Assembly: GCA_002749535.1 (NCBI GenBank)
Contig: MZZL01000409.1
Location: forward strand, 1,485,527-1,549,526
Origin: Apophysomyces variabilis
Taxonomy: Eukaryota > Mucoromycota > Mucoromycetes > Mucorales > Mucoraceae
DNA: 64,000 nt
Direction of reading: 5' to 3'
Shown: piece by piece, positions 50,985 through 63,680 of the stretch
Layout: each line of letters begins with the position of its first letter
Numbering within the stretch: the stretch's first letter is position 1
Position numbers and translations under genes: made by a program
Notes under the pieces: generated by a model
The model's input: only the letters and a program-made list of their open reading frames with translations
Told to the model about the DNA's origin: nothing
Databases searched by the model: none

Positions 50985-52138
50985 ATGAAAGCTTTTACCG
51001 AAACAAATAAAAAGGACCAAGCCCTGGCTGGTTTCGGGGCAGGACTGGTGTCCACTGTCATTCTCCACCCATTAGACCTTATCAAGATCAGGTTCCAAGG
51101 TACTTGTTTATATGACTCCCTATTCCCTTCTGCTGATAACTTACTTGTTATAGTTGACGCTGCCAAACACTCGGACAAGAGACCATTCATCGGCGGCACT
51201 GTCAAATCATTCCGCACCATTGTTCATAATGAAGGTGTCTTTCGCGGTCTTTACCGTGGAGTGACGCCCAACACAGCAGGTGCTACTGCCAGTTGGGGTC
51301 TTTATTTTTGGTGGTAATGGTTTCCTGAATGACACACCGCAAATTTTTTTTTCTCACGCTTCCATCTATTCCAGGTATAGTTTGATAAAGGACTATATGA
51401 CCAAGGATGAACACGGTAAGCTGGCAGCCTGGCAACATTTATTAGCATCTGCCGAAGCAGGTAAATCTTTGTTTTTGAAACATGCACGTCTTATTTATTC
51501 CAAACTTTTCAGGTGCGGTCACGGCATTGATCACTAATCCACTATGGGTGGTTAAGACGAGGATGTGTACAACGACTCGACAAACACCGGATGCTTACCG
51601 TGGTCTATGGGATGGTCTACGAAGGTTAGCCGGAGAAGAGGGTATTCGGGGTCTGTATCGAGGGATCATACCGGGTTTGTTTGGGGTATCGCATGGTGCA
51701 ATTCAGTTCATGGCCTATGAAGAGATGAAGAAGTGGCGAAATGATCTACGTTACAGAGCAGGCAAAATACCTGCGGGTGAACTCGATACCCGACTTAACA
51801 ACACGGAGTATTTGATCATGGCGGCGTCTTCCAAAGTCACTGCTGCCGTCGTGACCTATCCTTACCAAGTGCTAAGAAGCCGTTTGCAGGTATGGAGTCC
51901 TCATTGAGAAAAATCCGGCAACATGAGATCTAAATACAACGTTGTGATATAGAATCGAGAGATGAAGGACACGTACAAAGGTGTGATGGACTGTATCAAA
52001 AAAATATATGCCGTCGAGGGATACATCGGGTTTTACAAGGGCCTGGCGCCCAATATCATCCGCGTGCTTCCCGGTACATGTATTACGTTCCTGGTATACG
52101 AAAACCTGAGCCAGTGGTTCAAGAACCATGCAAATTAG
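50985..52138 (+). CDS. Mitochondrial FAD/folate carrier (SLC25A32/Flx1 type)
   Basis: Five exons (50985-51099, 51154-51313, 51375-51460, 51513-51889, 51953-52138) give 307 residues, right for a mitochondrial carrier. Three Px(D/E)xx(K/R) repeats are visible: [21 protein letters not shown] and [11 protein letters not shown]. The second repeat keeps the PLWVVKTRM form with Trp, and the third the YPYQVLRSR form, both characteristic of folate/FAD/NAD/pyrimidine carriers of the SLC25A32 group. The end ([20 protein letters not shown]) also fits. The protein imports folate or FAD across the inner membrane; which one cannot be told from sequence. The start [20 protein letters not shown] places the first helix immediately, as in homologues. 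Upstream frame content is not conserved-looking. Confidence 0.9.
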
Positions 52139-52469
52139 AATCCGAATTTAAGATGCCCTAGATTTTTTACACGTTCACTGTAAAACTTGTTCATATGTGT
52201 GTCGGGATAGATGCTGGATTATTATTTTACACCTTACTACTGTTATTTTATTATTTTACTGTTGATATTCTTATGAATGCTTTTGTACTTGATGGACTGA
52301 ATTTTTTATTTTCTGTTGGATATCAATGGAAGATCATCAGCATGGACGCGATCCACAAGAGGTCCGACAAGACAGGACTGACTTTCTTAAGCCCGACCAA
52401 GTGTGTTAAAATTTTCCCCTCCACAAAATTTAGTTACATTTCCTCTTATTATTCAGTGACAGATCGATC

Positions 52470-53452
52470 ATGGCCAACGAGGCTAAACGACCCAATGAAG
52501 AGCAAGAACCTGAATCCAAACGAATCAAGGTTGGAGCGACACGTCCCAATGTCGATGTACACATGGTTCCCCAAGCTCCAAAAGTACCCAAAACACTTGC
52601 TCAGAAAGAAAATGCTCGAAGGCTCATCGTCATTCTGGAAGGCGCAACTCTGGAAACATTGAAGATCGGAAAGAACAAAGAAGGACATTATCAATTACTT
52701 AATGTTGACGATCATTTGCATATCCTGAAGAAAACTAACAGGGAGACCTATGAAGCAAGACCTGATATTACTCACCAGGTAAAGAACAGCACTTCTTATT
52801 TCCCAAACACACTAGGAGTACTCATATGTGATCTTCTATTCTAGTGTCTTCTTACGTTACTTGATAGTCCTTTGAACAAAGCTGGTTTACTCCAGGTCTA
52901 TATTCATACACAGAAAAACGTACTGATCGAGGTGAATCCACATATCAGAATTCCGAGAACCTTCAAGCGTTTCGCCGGTTTGATGGGTAAAGAGCAAACA
53001 TCAATTAAAAACCAGAATAATCAGCTTGCTAATTATTTTGTGTGGTATATTAGTCCAATTATTGCACAAACTCAGTATCCGTGCCATCAATGGCAACGAG
53101 AAGTTGTTGCGTGTAATCGAAAATCCTGTGACCAAATATCTCCCAACGAATAGCTACAAGATTGGTAATTATCTCAACATGCAAAGCTCAACCGTTGATA
53201 AATATCTAACTTTATGACCCTCGGTTAGCTCTGTCTTGGGACGCACCGACAGTGAAGCTGTCAGAATATATGCCAACCATCCCACAAGATAAGAATATCG
53301 TCGTCGCCATTGGTGCCATGGCGCACGGTACTGACGATTTTGCCGACGCCTATGTAGATGACAAGATCAGTGTTTCGGACTATTCATTGTCAGCCTCAGT
53401 AGCATGTGGAAAAATCGCTTGTGCAGTGGAGGAATTGTGGGGAATCGTGTAA
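52470..53452 (+). CDS. EMG1: Emg1/Nep1, 18S rRNA pseudouridine N1-methyltransferase
   Basis: Four exons (52470-52778, 52845-52986, 53054-53164, 53229-53452) give 261 residues. Family blocks are [70 protein letters not shown] and [20 protein letters not shown]. The SAM-binding knot includes [14 protein letters not shown]. Emg1 is a SPOUT methyltransferase acting on the hypermodified pseudouridine of 18S rRNA and needed for 40S assembly. A further in-frame start exists: ATG 52342, with a donor after 52400 and acceptor at 52456, would splice in phase and add 26 residues; it may instead be a 5' UTR intron. The window also carries Utp30 and Ltv1 from the same pathway. Confidence 0.93.
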
Positions 53453-53739
53453 ATAGAATATCAAAAAAAAAAAAAGAAAACAATACATTAATGAAGCATG
53501 GAAAATGAAGAAAACGAAATATGAAGCATTATCTGGAAAGGAAAGGAAAACCATACTTTTCATCCATGCCACAGCGTGTCTGATTCTGCCTATCATCAAG
53601 ATGAAAGCAACGATCGGAAAAAGCATTTATCATTGTGATATGAGTGTGGTTTAAGCGATTTAATTCGATGATATTATTATGCTAAGAACGTACAGTGTTC
53701 TTTGTAAATATTTCGATAAGAAACAGAGATGGATTGTAA

Positions 53740-55297
53740 TTAAACGAGTTGAGAATAATACAGGGTCAAGACGGCAGCGATACACACAACAATAGGTAAT
53801 ACAATGGACGAGCCATTGGAGACCACGGCAAGCTTCTTAGAAGGTTTAGTGTTAGCAGTAATCCACTGCTCGATCTGTAAAAATAAAGCAAAACAGTTAA
53901 TGGATCGAGTTGTAAAGCTCTTAATAAGATTGGGTTACCTTGCCGATAGCAATCGAGATGGCCATAAAGTTCTTATCTTCAGGGTCATTCTTTTTGGAAA
54001 TCTCAGTGAGGTAATGTCTAAAGATGGCAATAACATTGTCCATATCTGTGCTGGCCATGATCAACTTGACAGCTTCTCCTTTGCGGATCTTGATATTGCG
54101 TTGATAAATATCAAGGTTGTTGAACACAAGCGCAAGTGTGGAGATGGCCATGACCTGAGGAATGGCACAGAAATTGAACACGGACTGATTTTGGAGCTTG
54201 GATAGATAGGTCAAAACGTCAGGCACAAGTTCCAGCACATTAAGCACCATTGCACTCAGACAAGACCTGGCTTGTTCTGCACATTCGGGTCGGATGAAAT
54301 CAGCAAAATCTTTGCCGTAAGCGCCCCATATTTCCTTTGGCCAGAACTGACGACCTTCATCCAGATCCTCACGATAGTCCCGAATGATGTTCGTCTTCTG
54401 AAGGAAAAGACCCATGTTGTTCGACAATGTCTTGTTTTCCGCGACCTCAGGTCGTTCTAGACCTGATTCAACGAACAGATCTGACAGACCGTGACCAACC
54501 AAACCAGCAACATAATGACAGTAAAGATCAAAGTCTTTCACTGTTGCGACCGAGGTATTCTCTCGGTGTTCACCTGCTGCATAATCGGCCATGCCATGAC
54601 CCATCTTGCTCGTGATATCAGCAATGACACGTTGGAAGCCTGGTTTCAAACGAAGAAATTCGTCAATAACAACATCGAACTCCACCAGAAGTTGTCGATC
54701 CTTTTCGTCAGGTCCACCTAGAATGAAGTTCACGTGAAACATTAGATATCGCAAGTTACAAGTTAGAGACGAAGAGATAAAAAAAAGTCACTTACTTTCA
54801 CTGAAATTCCAACCGCGTTGATAGATGACCTTGTCAAATGAACGCAACAATTGCAACTTTCTTTCTAATGGCAATGTCATGTCATCTTCGATCGTATCCA
54901 GTCCACGCAAGACAAGGTAAAACAGGCAAATCTTTGGACAGTAAAGAGTATCATGTGTGAATGAATGTAACCTGCACAAACAGCCAAAAAAGAAAAACAG
55001 AGGAAAAAAATTCTTTACCGCATCACGTAGTTCAACGTCAAGCTCTTGGATAACAGCTGCAAAGCTTCTCGATGTCTAAAGCGCAAGGCCCGAGTTAAAA
55101 AAAAATCAAAAAAACAACACAGCGGGATAGTTTGACCAAACCATGTTCAAGAAGTCGTAGCATTTCTTCTTTGGTTCATCTGCGGCCAGGATTTCCTGAT
55201 GACGAGCCTTGTTCTCTGACTTTGGTGAGAACTTGTAAGCCACCAGGGCTCGCAATTCCGAAGGGTGTGTCAGAGATTCCGAGAAGGCTTTGAGCAT
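53740..55297 (-). CDS. ERG9: Squalene synthase (farnesyl-diphosphate farnesyltransferase)
   Basis: Minus-strand multi-exon gene starting at 55297 ([20 protein letters not shown]). Key motifs are [18 protein letters not shown] (spliced), the first Asp-rich motif [13 protein letters not shown], the [17 protein letters not shown] block and the second Asp-rich motif [20 protein letters not shown]. The enzyme joins two farnesyl diphosphates to squalene in the first committed step of sterol synthesis, at the ER. The last exon (53740 to about 53878) gives [15 protein letters not shown] and a C-terminal hydrophobic anchor, [20 protein letters not shown], as expected. Introns were placed from donor/acceptor matches where motifs are interrupted; the order of exons is not in doubt. 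Confidence 0.95.
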
Positions 55298-56786
55298 GGC
55301 CAGAAAGAGAGTAGAAAAGGAGGAAGTAACCGAAGTTTTTTAATCCTCCGACAATTTGGACCTGTGCGGGGAGTCAAACCATCTTCTTTGATGTAACCCA
55401 CCTCGAGATGATAACACAAGAAAACACTAACAGGACAAAGATGACGTATGTATACGCGAGGAAGGCATTGAATTAGGCAAACAGATGGTTTACTTCAGGT
55501 CTTTTGTTCAACACTCACTATCACTAAGCTTTTTGGGTGGGAAAAATGGAAACTCCTACTTCAATGATTCTTTCTTACAGAAAGGATTACCTACTGTTGC
55601 AAGACAGCATTATTTGATCATTTAGGAGGCCGGCTTTTTATTGCTTCTTTGTATGCCTTTCCACTGATACATTTCCCCTGAATATAATAGAATGCTATAT
55701 GGCAAAGAGGACTTCGAGAACCATGACACTGTAATATGAAGAAAAAGTTCAAAAGATATTAAAAGATATGCCAGTGCTATAACCCCCCCCCAATCTAGTG
55801 GAGCAGACCTTATCAATTACAGTCCATATGTTTCGTGGACAATAGCCCTTGAAGATACCTTATACAGTTTCCAGTGATCACCAGGTTTTCGATGTTGTTC
55901 TAGGGTGCAGAGATTCGGTGTCTTTTTGCTGTGGCGCACATAGTGAAGAAATTAAAAAGCCAAGGACCTGATACCCTACGTTATAGTGTGGCAGTTTCAG
56001 GTAAATTGGAAACGACGCCTTACATTCCCGTGAAAAGCTTGTTCTATATATTTCATCACGGAATCTGCAGTTGCCCTAAGGCACATTCACCATTCTCATC
56101 GATTATCACGTCTTTGCTGTGCCACTTCAAGGAAGCTAGCATCGAGTTAGATTCCTGTACTCTTTCTTAGAGCATTTCATGGTAAATCCGTAAATAAAGG
56201 GTAAGTTCTTCACTGAAGCTGGCAGCGCCAACCTTCTATTAAGTGTTGAATGCACCGAGTTTCAGTTTGATACGTACACGTTACGTTGGTTGAAAAACAG
56301 CAGCAGGATATAAGATTAGCAAGATAATTTAGTCACGAATAGAGAACAAGACGCGCGTACGATATTTCCTCCATGCTTAGTGGTCCCATCATGAGATTGC
56401 CACTGTAATTAGGAAGCAATGATTTTTCCCCAGAGAAAGTCAGATCATTGTCTGAAGATATAAAACGAACGGATACCTTGCCCTCAAAACGGCACAACTT
56501 TCTCTGTTATAGAATAGGTATCGAACAAATTGCTTGGACAGACTTGCTGCTTGTGACCATAAAAGGCAAAGTATGTCCAGGTAAGATCAACGTAGATTTC
56601 ATGCAATGCACCATTGCGGTATCCAAATGGCCTGCATTGAATTGAGAAGAAACAATACGAAAGACAAGTATAGACTGTTCTTTTCTTTTGCGCATCGTAG
56701 CGTTCGTTTTCTTTTCTTCTTCTTTTTTTTTTCGTTAAAAAACATTAACAAACGAATAATACTAACAAGTGAATAATCCGAGCCAT
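55298..56786. other. Spacer between ERG9 and PKA genes
   Basis: About 1.5 kb, AT-rich, including a nine-C run at 55783-55791. A short frame at 56448-56645 has no recognised motif. It should contain the ERG9 promoter and the PKA 3' UTR. A stretch around 55350-55400 superficially resembles a tRNA T-arm but does not fold. Confidence 0.5.
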
Positions 56787-58674
<1,888 letters not shown>

Positions 58675-59907
58675 CTCAGGAAGGGAGATTTGTGAGAAGA
58701 AAAGGGTAAACGAGGGGCAGGATTTTGAAAATCAATTTGGGTGGCCCCCGGGTAAATCCACGTACATTTTACGCTGAAATTCGGACGCTGAAACTCTTCA
58801 TATCAAGCCGAACGATCGTAAAACCGCAACACAGAAATATCTAAATACTCCAAGCTTAGCTCTTTCTCGTCTACAGAAACGTACGATAAAGATGTTTTGT
58901 TTATATGGTACCTAACAACAAGTGAAGAGGATAAAGAACAGAAGTGGCCAAAAGGCATTAATGTTAGCAGTCGTTCCTGTATTGTTGGGCTGCACCTTTG
59001 GAAGTTGTGAAACTGGGATACGCCCCCTTTAAGAATTCTATTCAATTTGGCTTTGCTTGACCATACTTTACTTGCATGCCTTGCTTTTTTTTATTGCACA
59101 TTATATAACTTGTCCAGGCAGTAACCATATTGTCTTTCAAGGTTCATTGAATTTTTTCTGCTAAGCTCCGATGGTTTGGCACTTAAAGCGCACATCAACA
59201 ACTGAAAGGAAGGTATGACAAAATGAATTGTTTAAGGACGTGTTCTTATTGACAATGGCGGACCTCAAGAAATAGAAGCGTCCTCAGACTCATGATATAG
59301 GAGGAAACACCAGGTATATTGGTCGTCAACAAGCTAGTAATAAGTTTGATATCTGCCGCCAGAAAATGCTCTACAGAAAGCATTAAAAATCAGCGACAGC
59401 CCCGTAAACAAAGTAAGACCTGCTAAAAAGCAGACCATTCTGATGCTGACTCGGTTTATGGAAAATACGAGTACCGCCCGGGTTCCTTCCGTTCTTATTG
59501 AGCTATTTGTGGTTCCCGATGTAAAAAGTTATCTAAAGTAAAAAAGATAGTCGATTCGGAAGTTAAGGTTTTAATCTGCAGCGGACTTGGGATCATTGAT
59601 TTTCGAAGTAGTACTTTTACATAATAAAAAATAGTTTAGCAGGAAACATTTCCAATAGCGGTAGGACTTAAAACGTGAAAAACGCATTATCGCTGCTGTT
59701 GAATAAATCATCATTTATTTGGATACTTTGCTTAAAATTAGGAATAGAAACGGTTTGCAAAATCTGCCAATTACGATCACAGGATAGAAGTTCACGGATA
59801 GTCTAAGGTGTTGACCTGATAGTAAGAAACAAGTGATCAAAAGCTGTGCCTCATCCAGCAGGAAAGAAGCTACTGTTTGCTTTCGAAAGTGCGACGTTCA
59901 GTAATGC
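58675..59907. other. PKA promoter region and spacer
   Basis: About 1.2 kb upstream of the PKA start, AT-rich, with no frame or RNA that I can support. Confidence 0.5.
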
Positions 59908-60141
59908 TTAGGGACTGCGTATGCAAAAGGTTCGCTGATTCAGCAGTTGCATGCTGTCATGCGGTGTAGAACAACGTGAAATCGCGGCTGCAATCTCAGC
60001 AGGGATATTAGACACATTGAAGAGCGTGTGCTTTGGATATCTGTAGTCGGCAATTACCTTTTTAAAAGAAAAACCAGTTCTAGGACAAGACGTAGGCAAG
60101 ACATGCAAGTCACTCAGTTGCCATTGGCGAGGGGATTCCAT
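59908..60141 (-). CDS. Unrecognised short ORF, possibly coding
   Basis: A 77-codon frame starts at 60141 with MESPRQWQLSDLHVLPTSCP. Base composition and codon use look more like coding DNA than the AT-rich spacer around it, and it contains no low-complexity sequence. It has no signal peptide, membrane segment or known motif. It could be a small gene, one exon of a larger gene or a relic. Confidence is low. Confidence 0.25.
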   Translation of the reverse strand: MESPRQWQLSDLHVLPTSCPRTGFSFKKVIADYRYPKHTLFNVSNIPAEIAAAISRCSTPHDSMQLLNQRTFCIRSP

Positions 60142-61281
60142 ATGGATTTGCCAGTGTTACTGAACGCTTACAACGTATTTGACAATCTGAAAAGAGGCTA
60201 AAGAGATTCCCTTGCATTGCCATAGGAGTCATTATGGAAGGATGCATGCTGTGATATTCTTTTATTTATTGAGACCGAATTCCTAAGAAATTCCTCGACG
60301 CTATACTGCTATCTGTATAGTTGTCTAACATAAAGAATATATCTTCAGATCAACATGTGAAGGTCAAAGAGGAAAGGGTGATGGGTTATATACCCTTCCA
60401 CAGTGACTCGGGCGATCTCATAGGATTAATGGGAGATTTGTCGACCATCAACTGTTAAATATATGGCATGTTTACCACTCTGCTAAAAGATAGAGTCCCT
60501 TTTCAGCTTTAGTCTAATTTTGTTTTGATCTTCTATTTGTTAACTATAATATACAAATCAAAAATGCTCTAGATCTCTATTAGCCAAAAAGATTCTGTAC
60601 ACTTGGGTGAAATGCATTTGTCGATCTATATTCATAGTTGGCTTTTCTTGCTTGAAATATGGTTATGCTGAAATATGCCTAAAACAAGACTAATACGTTA
60701 ATGATGCATTATTGGCTTTCGATTTGTGTAACGCCACTACCTCGTATTCTTCTTTTTGAGGGGATATTCACTTTGCTTTACTTCGTTGTTCTTGAGCAAA
60801 ACCTCACCTGTATGCAACAACTTTACTCCTTCCAATATATAGCTGTACCAACAATTTCGGGTAACGTATTACATATCTATGATATATGATTCCTTATGGT
60901 ACCTTTCATTTAGCATAGTTGTAAGACCTCAATTATTCTCTGTATGGGATATCTGAGCTTGATCTTCATTCATTCTTCACATACAATAGCTATCAAACGT
61001 TCTAAATCATGATTCTTGCTTCAAAACGTTTGATCACTCTGCATATACATACATATATAATACATATACGATTTAAAGCTTTCTGGAGTTAGTACGTATT
61101 TCAGACTGCTTGCACAGCAAAGTTAAAAGTGCGCGGGATTAGCTTTGTGTAGTTGCGGTTTAGCAAATAGATCAGCAGTCAAATTCACACTCTAGTTGTC
61201 TAATTTGGAAGGATCCGGTTGTTAAAATGATCTACAAAAGGAGAGCGTTAAACACTTTGTTCTTTCACTGTTTGTTCTCTG
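60142..61281. other. AT-rich spacer
   Basis: About 1.1 kb, very AT-rich, with TA-rich stretches near 61040-61075. No gene was seen; the end is the likely promoter of the small secreted-protein gene. Confidence 0.5.
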
Positions 61282-61649
61282 ATGCCTAATTGTAAATATG
61301 CTTTGCTATTGATCCTATACACTTCCGTGATTGCTGCTTTAATGCACAGTGCGAAGGCATGGGTACGGACATCTTATATATTGCAATTGGAGATTAACCA
61401 ATCTTATAGAAATCTGATCCTCATTGTCCATGGGAAGATTGTGCATGTCAATGTGACCCAACCGTGGGCGGATCGCAATCATCATCGTCATCTATGTCAT
61501 CTAAGTACGATCAGATCCCTAAAATATCCTTGCAAAGTTCAGTATTTGTTCGTACTGCTGCTGATGCCCATCGACGAAACGAGCCTGTGATTTCAGGCCC
61601 TGCTTGTGCTTTGGCTGTTGTATTCGCTGTTGGTGCATTTATGTTTTAA
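61282..61649 (+). CDS. Small secreted cysteine-containing protein, likely GPI-anchored
   Basis: Two exons (61282-61362 and 61410-61649) join in phase across a 47-nt intron (gtacgg...tag) to give 106 residues. The first exon is a near-perfect signal peptide (MPNCKYALLLILYTSVIAAL, then MHSAKA). The mature protein opens with a compact cysteine cluster, CPWEDCACQC, followed by a Ser run and a hydrophilic region. It ends in a hydrophobic segment, SGPACALAVVFAVGAFMF, with small residues just upstream that would fit a GPI omega site. Each exon alone looks unremarkable; the join is what makes the gene visible. I recognise no family. Cell-wall or membrane-surface location is inferred. Its position next to the arrestin-like gene gives no functional hint. 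Confidence 0.6.
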
Positions 61650-61747
61650 AATGCTATTACTGTTCGGTCGCTTTGACGTTATGTTATGCTTTGTTTGTAT
61701 TCCTCGTCTATGTTAATTCTTTCTATCACGCCTCTAGTATACCCACA

Positions 61748-62059
61748 ATGTTTGTTTTCATGGTTCCCAATAAACTTCGTAAAATACCAAGACAACGCCA
61801 AGCTTTTCTTACCTTTCGAAATAAATTGATCTGTGATACTATTAGCGACGTGCTCAACGTGAAAAGGCATCTAAATCAAGCCAGAAGTTTATCTGACGAT
61901 GAGTGTGTCTCTCTTCACAATTTCACCATTGTTGTCTGCTTAGGACAGGTATTGCAAAATTGGACATGTCATAATCGCGATATGCTGAGTAAAGAAAGCA
62001 ATATATCACTTGAAGGACGCGTCGGTGTTTTATTTTTGAGCGTACAAACGTGTATTTGA
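61748..62059 (+). CDS. Hypothetical ORF, weak support
   Basis: A frame open to 62059, with a plausible start at 61748 (MFVFMVPNKLRKIPRQRQAF), reads on through a hydrophilic, mixed-composition segment (TISDVLNVKRHLNQARSLSD). A possible splice donor (CAG|gtattg) lies at about 61950. It is convergent with the arrestin-like gene, whose stop is 22 bp away, so it may simply be 3' UTR of the preceding small gene. No motif is recognised. Confidence 0.22.
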   Translation: MFVFMVPNKLRKIPRQRQAFLTFRNKLICDTISDVLNVKRHLNQARSLSDDECVSLHNFTIVVCLGQVLQNWTCHNRDMLSKESNISLEGRVGVLFLSVQTCI

Positions 62060-62080
62060 TTGTAGCACAACATGGACGCT

Positions 62081-63680
62081 TCACCAATCTTCGTCCATTA
62101 CATTGGTCAACACAATAGAATCGCCAAGCTCGGCGTGAAACCCAGGGCGAACCATTCGGCTGGTATATACACGGCGTTCAACGCGCTCGTGCGACGAAGG
62201 ATTGGATGTACCAGACAAACTGAAGTAGCTTGGTGGGGGAGAAGGGGGAGACATCAGCGCAGGTGTTTGTGAATACCAGGGATCGGAAATCCGAGATGGT
62301 GGCTCATCCAGCGACGGATCGAAGAAAATCGGCGCTTCCTTTGATTGATCATATGGTTGCACCGCGGTCAAGTCTTGGACCCTTAAAAGATAATCGCAAG
62401 GCAGATTGGCAATACCAATTGGGACAGTAACGGGAGCTGCTTGTGGCATCTTAAAAAGGTTACCTTGTTGCTCAAAATGGATACTGAACTCAATGTCGTA
62501 GTAAACTCGGAGATGTTGCGAGGTGAACGAAGGTGACACAAGACGGCTGGGAATATGGAGATGGACAGGTATTCGCACGGATCTTTCGTTACCAAGGATT
62601 GCCAGTTTAGATTCCATAATATGGCGAGTGTATGACCGGTGTGCTGTTCCTGTTTGTAGTAGGACTCTCCCCAAATGGTGCTTTTTTAATATATAGGAAA
62701 CACCAGCTACTACCATATCTCGAGCGGCACAATCAACTTGAAGTTCTATATCCACCTCTTCGTCTAAAACGTATTTTGAGAGATAAGGATTAGGAGACGG
62801 TATTTGAATTTGTCTTGTTACCTGGAGAAAATACGTGCTGCGGTAAATTCACTTTGACCTGTGCTAATATGGATTTTTTGCTATAGAGCGTTTCGCAGTA
62901 CGACCATTCACGGGATGGTGGTGCACAAATAATAGGGCGATAGGGCGTTAAATATTCACTGCTTCGAAGCCCTGGGTGAGAGGATGGTGCATCAAGGTAG
63001 GCTGTCCACACGTAGCGGATATGGAATCCGTTAGGTTCTTCAACAGATGGTGGAAAATTCACGTTCGGAAACTAATATCGAATTGTCATGATAATGGGTA
63101 TTGTTTGATCCGCTGTTGTTGTGTTACCTTCATTGCAAAGGGAAACTTGTGTTGTCCTGGTTCAATCGTATCCCAGGTACTCATTGTATGTGCTGATGTA
63201 GCTTAGCATACTTTCGCCTGAGCAGCGTGATTCGTACTTACCACTACTTGCTGAACCCCATATCACTGAGCTCACCTCGAAATAGATGATTTTCACCTGT
63301 TCAATACGCTCAAGCTTGCTTTCGAGCCCCGTTTCACGTACTCTAGCAGATGCTGTTTCTTCTCCTCGAAACTAAGATGGTCAGTCTACCTTGACGATAA
63401 AGACACTAGGTATAATACCTTGATTCGTATCCGAGTTGCATGTATGGGTATGGAGTTGGTTAAGGTCACTGAACCTGCTTGATCCTGTCAGAAAAGGACC
63501 CAAGCGCATATGTTTGTGTTTTTTTCCCTTACCGCGGACAATGCGGTTTGGTCTTATGATCATATTTTTTCCATCATCAATATCAATGGTAAGCTCACTG
63601 TGTTTTCTTTCATTGGATAATGCTGTTGTTGAGGTTATAGAGTTTAGTGACAATACCGAACACGAAGATGAGTTGATCAT
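62081..63680 (-). CDS. Arrestin-like (alpha-arrestin) protein
   Basis: Six exons (63533-63680, 63419-63477, 63238-63371, 63128-63179, 62822-63071, 62081-62763) splice to 441 residues. The arrestin N-domain is seen as LTIDIDDGKNMIIRPNRIV, AGSVTLTNSIPIHATRIRIK, FRGEETASARVRETGLESKL and the TWDTIEPGQHKFPFAMKFPN and VNFPPSVEEPNGFHIRYVW strands. The C-domain includes VDIELQVDCAARDMVVAGVS, RSVRIPVHLHIPSRLVSPSF and HLRVYYDIEFSIHF. The tail has PPSPPPSYFSLSG, a PPxY-like motif that could recruit a WW-domain (Rsp5-type) ubiquitin ligase. Fungal alpha-arrestins are adaptors that send plasma-membrane transporters for endocytosis. The first two joins were chosen because they restore arrestin strands; the long open frame across 63381-63530 is intronic in this model. 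Confidence 0.82.

Noticed and set aside
55350..55440. tRNA-like stretch with a GGTTTGACTCCCC-type T loop on the minus strand upstream of ERG9
   Set aside because: The T stem pairs at only about two positions, no D arm is recognisable and no matching 5' acceptor strand exists about 70 nt away.
63381..63532. Continuous reading of the arrestin ORF through 63381-63530
   Set aside because: Using introns at 63478-63532 and 63372-63418 restores arrestin beta-strands in another frame, while the unspliced frame gives a basic, non-family segment and then a stop.
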